64,000 bases of DNA from Ochromonas danica (taxonomy: Eukaryota; Sar; Chrysophyceae; Chromulinales; Chromulinaceae): positions 124,001 to 188,000 of the forward strand of contig VKHL01000031.1 in NCBI GenBank assembly GCA_015146655.1, given 5' to 3'. Numbering within the stretch: position 1 is the first letter of the stretch; each line of letters opens with the position of its first letter. The translations under genes were made by a program, and so were the position numbers. Positions 58,031 through 64,000 of the stretch are shown here, piece after piece. The notes beneath the pieces were generated by a model. It worked only from the letters and a program-made list of their open reading frames with translations, did no database searches and was not told where the DNA came from.

Positions 58031-60110
58031 ATGTCTGATGTTGCTGATATGCTTGGTCTAACGACTACCAAGCAAGTCAATAATAACAATAGCAATAATG
58101 TCGTAACAGATATTCTCACTTCCTCTCAACCCCTTACCACTTCTACCACTGCTACTGCTGCTACCCTTGCCAATAGTAATAAGAAGAAGAAACCTAAAGG
58201 TATGAAACGAGAAGTCTTTGATCTGCTAGGACCAGATGGTTTATTACCTGCAACACAATTACCTCAAGTTTTACCACCTACTTTCAAAAATAAACGAATC
58301 ACAATCTTAAAAGGCAAATGGTCTTATGAAGTCATACATAACTCTGCTAGAAAAGATAGTAATAATGTATCTTTTTATCATTGGGTAAAAACAGAAATGA
58401 ATTGTTTTGATTATCCTTATGCTAAATTTAATTTACATCTTGATCGTCCATATTATACAGAAGAAGAATATCATCAATATCTAGAAGATCAAACATGGAC
58501 AAAGGAAGAAACAGAGGAATTAATTGATCTCTGTATTCAATATGATTTACGATGGCCTGTCATCTATGATCAATATCCTTCCAATATGACAACAAGTCAA
58601 CGATCTATTGAAGAGTTAATGGCAAGGTATTATTTTATTGCACAACGTTGTAAACAAATGCGCAACAACAACAATATTGTTAGTAATGCTAATACTAATA
58701 CCAACAGCAACAATAGTGATAACAACAATACAGTCAATAACAACAATAACAGCAATGGGGTCAATAGTACTAATACTGCTGCCAATCCCAATAACAACCC
58801 CCCTGCTGCTGCTACTGCTGCTGCTACTGCTGCTGCTACTGCTGCTGCTACTACTACTGGTACTGTTCCTCCTGCTACTGCTACTGCTGCTGCTCCTCGA
58901 TCCAATGGGATGGAAGATAATAATCCTTATGCTTCGTTTGATCTTGAGAAAGAGAAGAAAAGAAGGTTTATACAAGATCAGCTATTCAAACGAACACGTG
59001 AAGATGAAATCGAAGAAATGGCTATTAAGGAGGAGTTGAAATCCATTGAAGCTATGATAAAGAAAAGCAAGAAACAGGTTAGAGAGAATGCCCTATGTCT
59101 ATGTCTTATATGAGTGATTTAATTTTTGTTTCTGTTGTACACGCAGGTCAAGTCTACTCCAACAGCTTCCTCTTCCTCGGTAGTGACTCCGCATGTAGCA
59201 TCTGGTGGAGATTGGCATTCCTATTCTGCTGCTCTCACAGACTCTCGTGGCTTGCTTACTGCAACAACAACAAGCCCTGTCGCAGAATTATACCAAGGAC
59301 CGCAACCTGGAAGACCATGTTTGCAGAGCTCTCGTCTCTATCTGACATCTAATCTCAACCTTTCCAAGAGCTTGATTGGCAAGATGAACTCTTATCTCAA
59401 GGAGATTGGAATGCCTGAAAGACCGCTTGCCACTAAGACTGTGTGTGATCTGATTGATGGAATTCGTAAAGACACAGTGGCACTCATGTCTCTCACCTCC
59501 CTCACCGTGAAGAAAGAGAAAGATCTGGGATCTGCTAAAACAAACTCTGCCAAGAGCACTGCTAAGGCTTCACAAAAATCATCCAAGGCCAAGGCTTCGA
59601 AGCCAAAGACCCCAGCCAATAATACTAATGCGGGAGCTGATGCGGCAGATAGTGCTGCGGGCAATGCAAAGGGAAATAGTGACAATGCTAAAGCTGTGCC
59701 AAATGATTCGAATCTTGTGGGTTTACTTGATGTCTTTGATTCCAATGTCCCGCTCGAGGTTGAAGTGAAACCTGCCAAACCAGCTCCAAAGAAGGTAATA
59801 GTCATGTACTTCATGCTCGTGTGTTTGTGTTGATAGTGTTTAATTTCTGATACTATAGAGATCGCGCGCCAAGAAAGACACAAATGCTGCAGCTGCAGCT
59901 GCTGCCGCCGCTGCAAGTGCTGCAACTGTTTCGACAGAACCTCTTCCTCTCGGGGGGATTGAACATGTTCCAACAGTAGATACTGCTAACCTTGAGGCAA
60001 AATTCGATCTGGATGCATCTGGCGCCATGTCAGTCTTCGATGACATCTCCGTGTTGGACGATTTCGATCTCTCTCCTGCTCAGCCAACACCGAAGAAGAG
60101 TCGTCGCTAA
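58031..60110 (+). CDS. DMAP1: DMAP1/SWC4-like chromatin subunit
   Basis: Three exons, 58031-59077, 59147-59794 and 59859-60110; 648 aa. DMAP1/Swc4 is shared by the NuA4/TIP60 acetyltransferase and SWR1/SRCAP complexes. Characteristic parts are the N-terminal KGMKREVFDLLGPDGLLPAT, the KWSYEVIHNSARKDSNNVSF strand region, FDYPYAKFNLHLDRPYYTEE and the SANT/Myb-like WTKEETEELIDLCIQYDLRW. The following Asn- and Ala-rich stretches are low-complexity expansions, partly CTG/GCT triplet repeats near 58801-58895. The C-terminal helical part (KKEDEIEEMAIKE-like and SSRLYLTSNLNLSKSLIGKM) matches the DMAP1 C-domain. The extra length compared with animal proteins is due to the low-complexity tracts and the Ala/Asp-rich tail. 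Confidence 0.88.
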
Positions 60111-60228
60111 TCCAATTAACAGAGTGAATACAAGCATTTAGGTAGTCAGTTCTTTGTGCACTATTTAGTAACATTACAACTACAAAGTCTAAAGCATAGC
60201 GTTTACCAAGCGGTATTAGACGATTACT

Positions 60229-61631
60229 TTATGAAGTTAGGAAATCAGGTTGGTCACAAGAGGAGAGGATTAACAGATCCGGGGTGTGGGAAATTGATGG
60301 TTGTATATGCTGTGGTGTGGATGAAGCATAAATGGCAGGTTGGGAAAGGTTCACTGCGAAAGACTGACCAGTATTTTGGACAGTTGCTGTGACAGGCGAT
60401 AACGGCAGAGACGAGGACGATATTGAAGAAGAGGGAGAAGTGATTGTGCTTCGTCTGGCGGGACCAAGAAGGATGGGCCTCAACACAGTTGGATCAGGAA
60501 TTTCCACTACGTCTGATAAACCCTCTTCTCCTTCAACGCTGCCAGGTGATTCCACCACCAAAGCAGCAGGAGCGTTAGGATAAGGGTGCCTTCTGAGAAA
60601 GTTACTCGAAACGCGGGCCGCTCTGCGAGCAGTGGGATCAGATCCGACAGCATAAGCATAGACGGTTTCCAAAGAGTCGTCCACAACAGCGTCAACTGCT
60701 GGGATAGGAAGGGGGGCCTCGCTGTAAAACGGTATAGGTTCAACGCGGACAGAAGGTGCTGTTAAATTGACAGCCACTTCGCTGTCATGTAAGGGAACAG
60801 CTATAACAGGTGTGGGAGGAGAGTCGTCCATTTGGACAGAAGGCGAAGTTGGTACAGAAGTCGACACAGTGATGTGTCGAGTTGACTGTGTTGATAGAAT
60901 GGCGTCAGGCGAAAAGCTAACCACAGAAGGAGCAAGCCTTCCACCACTTGTGGGTTGAGAAAAGGAAGGAGGCGGCCGGAGTGGGGCTTTCTGTAAGACT
61001 GGAATGGAGGCTGGAACTGGAGCTGGAGCGAGCACTGGAGCTGGAGAAGGAGCTAAGAAAGGGAGTGGAGGAGGAATTTGAGGCCTGGGAGGTGGTATGG
61101 ACGAGGACACGCGTGACTGTATTGGGGAAAATGGCGGTATCCGATACCACCTTCTTTCCACATACTTCAACCTCACAAATTCGCGGAGAAGGTCTTTGCT
61201 TAGTCGAATCAAAGAAAATCGATTCATATCATCGACAGTAATCTCAGCCATGAAGATACGATTGCTGGCTTTGTTACCAGTCCCAGCCACGGCGTCAAGC
61301 TCAGCCACATCAAAACGAACCAAAGGCTGGATAGATTTTATTCGAAATCCAAATTCACGACTGAAGTACGCACAATAAGATACATAGAATAGAGAATAGA
61401 TATAGAGAATCTTACTGGATTGTAGAACAGGTGGAACAGAGAAGAATACTATGAGTCAGATCCACGAAAGCTGGATTCTTCAACAAAACAAAATAAAATA
61501 GTAGACTGTTACGAGAAAGCCTGTGTTGAACAGAGAGAGAGAGAGAGAGAATTACGGGTGGGTCTTACAGGTTTGCCACAATCAGCACATCGATCATTGT
61601 CTTCTAGATTGAGCAAGGAGAGAATGGTCAC
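60229..61631 (-). CDS. ArfGAP-domain protein, AGFG-like (5' end not found)
   Basis: Exons 61631-61569, 61477-61416 and 61360-60229, with introns of 91 and 55 nt. Joined, they restore an ArfGAP zinc finger: DRCADCGKP, then NPAFVDLTHSILLCSTC spliced to STIHREFGFRIKSIQ. The four zinc Cys and the Arg of the IHR motif are present. The F-V-D-L-T wording and IKSI are closest to the AGFG/SMAP branch. The rest is a long Pro/Ser/Ala-rich tail with no domain. ArfGAPs speed GTP hydrolysis on Arf in vesicle traffic. Upstream of 61631 the frame meets a stop, so an earlier exon is needed, but directly beyond lies a dispersed repeat block. The true start is unknown. Confidence 0.72.
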
Positions 61632-61644
61632 CTCCTACTCGAAT

Positions 61645-61820
61645 ATCATCACAAGATAGGTCAAGGATTGCCGGCAACGTCCAGTCCATCCAATCCAACC
61701 TTACCTCAACATTTCTAACTATAGGATAGCTAAGCGAGCTATTCATCTATTCTCAGACACATGATAAGTCGTCAGACCAATCAATTCTCACCACGAAATG
61801 CGGCAAAATAACACAACCAC
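61645..61820 (-). repeat. Dispersed repeat block, copy 2 (inverted)
   Basis: About 176 bp, matching 49552-49722 in inverted orientation with a few substitutions and short indels. Its end at ATCATCACAAGATA lies about 14 bp from the first recognisable exon of the ArfGAP gene. Confidence 0.9.
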
Positions 61821-62271
61821 TTCAATAGATACACAGTAGAACAGTCTAGCTGGTCCAAAACTCTGGGAGGCAGAAAAACGGGTGTTTTTCTCCAAGAATC
61901 TTCTTGGCCAAGTGGAGGGTTGTGGTTAACTTGTCATAGGGTCCAGACTCTGGGAGCGCTAGGCAGACACACACACACAGTCCGGCAGTGCAACAACGAA
62001 GCACAGCTCACTGTGAGCAGCACGAGACAAACAACAACAGAGAAGCAGATCTCATCAAGTCTTTGCTATTATTCTCTAATAGATCCACTATCAACAAGGA
62101 TAGTGAATTGATTACTAACGTGGTTTTCTTTCTATCCTTGTGTTAGTTATCTCTTACTATTCTTTCTTATTCTCTCTTTCTCTTTTCTCTCTTGATCTTT
62201 CGAATAAGTTCATTCTTGGAATTCCTCAATTGATCTTTGGAAAGGAATTGACCACAAAAAAAACGGAAAAA
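61821..62271. promoter_or_regulatory. Intergenic region upstream of epsin
   Basis: No coding frame supported. It contains GTTAACTT at 61925-61932, a short (AC)n run at about 61966-61979 and a TTCTCT-rich leader before the epsin ATG. Any missing 5' exon of the ArfGAP gene would lie here or beyond. Confidence 0.4.
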
Positions 62272-64000
62272 ATGTCATTATCATTTAATTTAGCTTCGAT
62301 TAAAAATTCTTTGGATGAAGTACGTGCTCAATACTATCCAAAGAATGAGACAGAGAAAAAGGTAGGAATATTCTTAAGCTCACTGAGCGGTTGGTCAGTC
62401 CTCATCTCATGAGATTGCTTGAATGATTCGATAGGTCTATGAGGCTTTGTCTTCCAAGAACTGGGGAGCTTCCTCCACTCTTCTCAATGAGATTGCACAA
62501 GAGAGTCATGACTAGTAAGTCCTCACTTACATTTGCGCGTGTTTTGTGACTAATGGATGATGTTGTGTTTTTTTCATCAGTGAGAAGTTCAATATTATCA
62601 CTGCAATTATCTGGCAGAACTTAGAGTCTGAAGGCAAAACTTGGAAACAGATCTTCAAAGTGAGATCCTTCCATTCTGTCTCTGTTGTGTGTTTCCATTC
62701 ATGTTTAACCTGTTGCTTTTGCTTGACGTGTAGACATTGACTTTGATCGACTTCTTGATCAAGAATGGTGCCGAGCGCTTCATTGAGCATTCTCGTGATC
62801 GTCTCTTTAAACTTCGTGCTCTTCAAGACTTCAACTTCTATGAAGGAACAGTCGATAAAGGCTCGGGTATTCGCGAGAAGGCAAAGCAGCTGGTAGAGTT
62901 GTTGAATAGCAATGATCTTATCCGCCAAGAACGCGAGAAAGCTCGTACTCTGCGAAACAAATTTTCAGGCTTTGACAGTCGTGGCAGTGGAGGTGGATAT
63001 GGTGGCGGTGATAGCTACAGTAGTGGTGGTAACGGAGGCTTTGGTGGTCGTGGCGGAAGCTCCTATGGTGGTAGTGGTGGAAGCTCCTATGGTGGCAGTG
63101 GAGGAAACTCCTATGGTGGCAGTGGAGGAGGATATAACGATAGCTACAGCAGCGGTGGTGTTGGTGGTGGTGGTAGTGGTCGTTATGGCGGAGAAAGCTA
63201 TCATGACTCTTCATATTCTTCATCTCGCGGAAGTGCCAATGTTGGTCGCTATGGTGGCGGTGCTTATGAGAGCGATCGTCCTAATCGTTACACTGACGAG
63301 CCCACACATCATGATGAATCGCACGACTTCCGATCGGGTGAGGATAAACAGCACACTTCTCGCACGCCTAAGTATCAGGATGAGGAGGAACGTGATGAAG
63401 TGAAAGAGAAGCCTAAGGCTTCCAAGCATAGCAGCTCTTCTGCAACATCTGGCGCTGGCAAGTTGAAAGTGAACATCAAAAAGTCGTCAAATCCTGCGCC
63501 TGTGGCCGCTCCTGCTGCTGCAGAAATTGATCTTATTGGAGACCCTGTTGGTTCTTCTGGTCCTGCTTCTGTTGCTCCTGTTGCTGATTTTGATCCTTTT
63601 GCTCCTACTCCCGCATCCGCTCCTGCAGTTCCAGCTGCTCCTGCGGTTGCTGCGTTTGACCCTTTTGGTGCAAGTCCTGCAGCACCTGCTCCTTTCCAAG
63701 CTTTTGGTGCCGCTCCTGTAGCGCCTGCCGTCCCGGCGGCTCCTGCTGTGGCAGCCTTTGATCCATTCGCTGCAGCACCAGCGCCTGTCCTTCAAGTCCC
63801 CCAACAGCCACCATTCCAGCAACCTTCTTTCCAACCCTCTTACCAGCAGCAACCTTTCCAGCAGCCTGCATTCCAGGCCACCCAGCAGCAGCCTTTCCAA
63901 CAGCCTGCATTCCAGGCCACCCAGCAGCAACCTGCTCTGTATGGTAATGCCTTCCCTGGTGCTGCACCTCTCGCCCCTTCTCCTATGGGTGGCTTCGCTT
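62272..64000 (+). CDS. Epsin-like ENTH-domain endocytic adaptor (3' truncated by window)
   Basis: Exons 62272-62361, 62435-62514, 62581-62659 and 62734 to the window edge, where the frame is still open. Introns are 66-74 nt. The ENTH domain is spread over the first four exons: SLDEVRAQYYPKNETEKKVY, EALSSKNWGASSTLLNEIAQ, then IITAIIWQNLESEGKTWKQI and TLTLIDFLIKNGAERFIEHS, typical of epsins that bind PtdIns(4,5)P2 or PtdIns4P. A Gly/Ser/Tyr-rich stretch follows, with repeats of SSYGGSGG. The Ala/Pro tail carries three FDPF motifs, the AP2-appendage-binding DPF signal, then Gln/Pro-rich repeats such as QQPAFQATQQ. Clathrin adaptor function is inferred. Confidence 0.92.

Noticed and set aside
58616-59039. 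Ser-, Ala- or Leu-rich frames on both strands inside DMAP1
   Set aside because: Shadows of the GCT/CTG and AAC triplet expansions in the DMAP1 coding exon.

Overview
This window is nuclear DNA from a microbial eukaryote. About 27 protein genes lie close together on both strands. Many are split by short GT-AG introns, mostly 59-125 nt, and intergenic gaps are often only 100-400 bp. A CFA20 ciliary-type protein, a Dictyostelium-type cAMP-receptor-like GPCR, a membrane hybrid histidine kinase, a GT47 exostosin-type enzyme and an NBR1-type autophagy receptor together suggest a free-living, probably flagellated protist. A stramenopile or similar lineage is my guess; the sequence alone does not fix the taxon. 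No rRNA, tRNA, CRISPR array or bacterial-style operon was recognised.

Layout. 1-10 kb: 3' part of a P4-ATPase, a 2OG-Fe(II) oxygenase, a large zinc-finger/C2/transmembrane/PH-like protein in nine exons, and a six-exon WD40 protein of the ASA1/GNB1L type. 10-11.3 kb: two abutting unrecognised frames that may be remnants of a mobile element. 12-20 kb: an SLC35C2-like transporter, a coiled-coil protein with five internal repeats, a zinc-ribbon/GNAT protein divergent from a GT47 glycosyltransferase, and an OTUD6-type deubiquitinase. 20-34 kb: hybrid histidine kinase, membrane-anchored histidine phosphatase, DDX10/Dbp4 helicase, a polytopic TLC-like protein, GPCR, CFA20 protein, asparaginase. 34-44 kb: TSEN54-like tRNA splicing subunit, an unknown Ser-rich protein, a secreted duplicated Cys-rich protein, NBR1-like receptor, RING1/RAWUL E3 ligase with a GC-AG intron, a secreted nuclease and an aquaporin-like channel. 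44-56 kb: a calpain-like protein without the catalytic triad, a rearranged region (chimeric duplication, about 145-bp foldback, repeat block), an unknown acidic protein and an 11-exon MCM2. 56-64 kb: malate dehydrogenase, DMAP1/SWC4, an ArfGAP whose 5' end abuts a repeat copy, and an epsin running off the end.

The genes do not form one pathway. They are housekeeping functions: lipid flipping and membrane traffic (P4-ATPase, C2/PH protein, ArfGAP, epsin), chromatin and replication (ASA1, RING1, DMAP1, MCM2), RNA work (DDX10, TSEN54), protein turnover (OTU, NBR1) and signalling (kinase, GPCR). The most unusual parts are the 47.6-49.8 kb rearrangement, its inverted 171-176 bp repeat partner at 61.6-61.8 kb, several unrecognised repeat-built proteins, and a recurring AAGTTAAC motif between genes. 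All exon structures were derived by eye from reading frames, splice signals and protein-family patterns.
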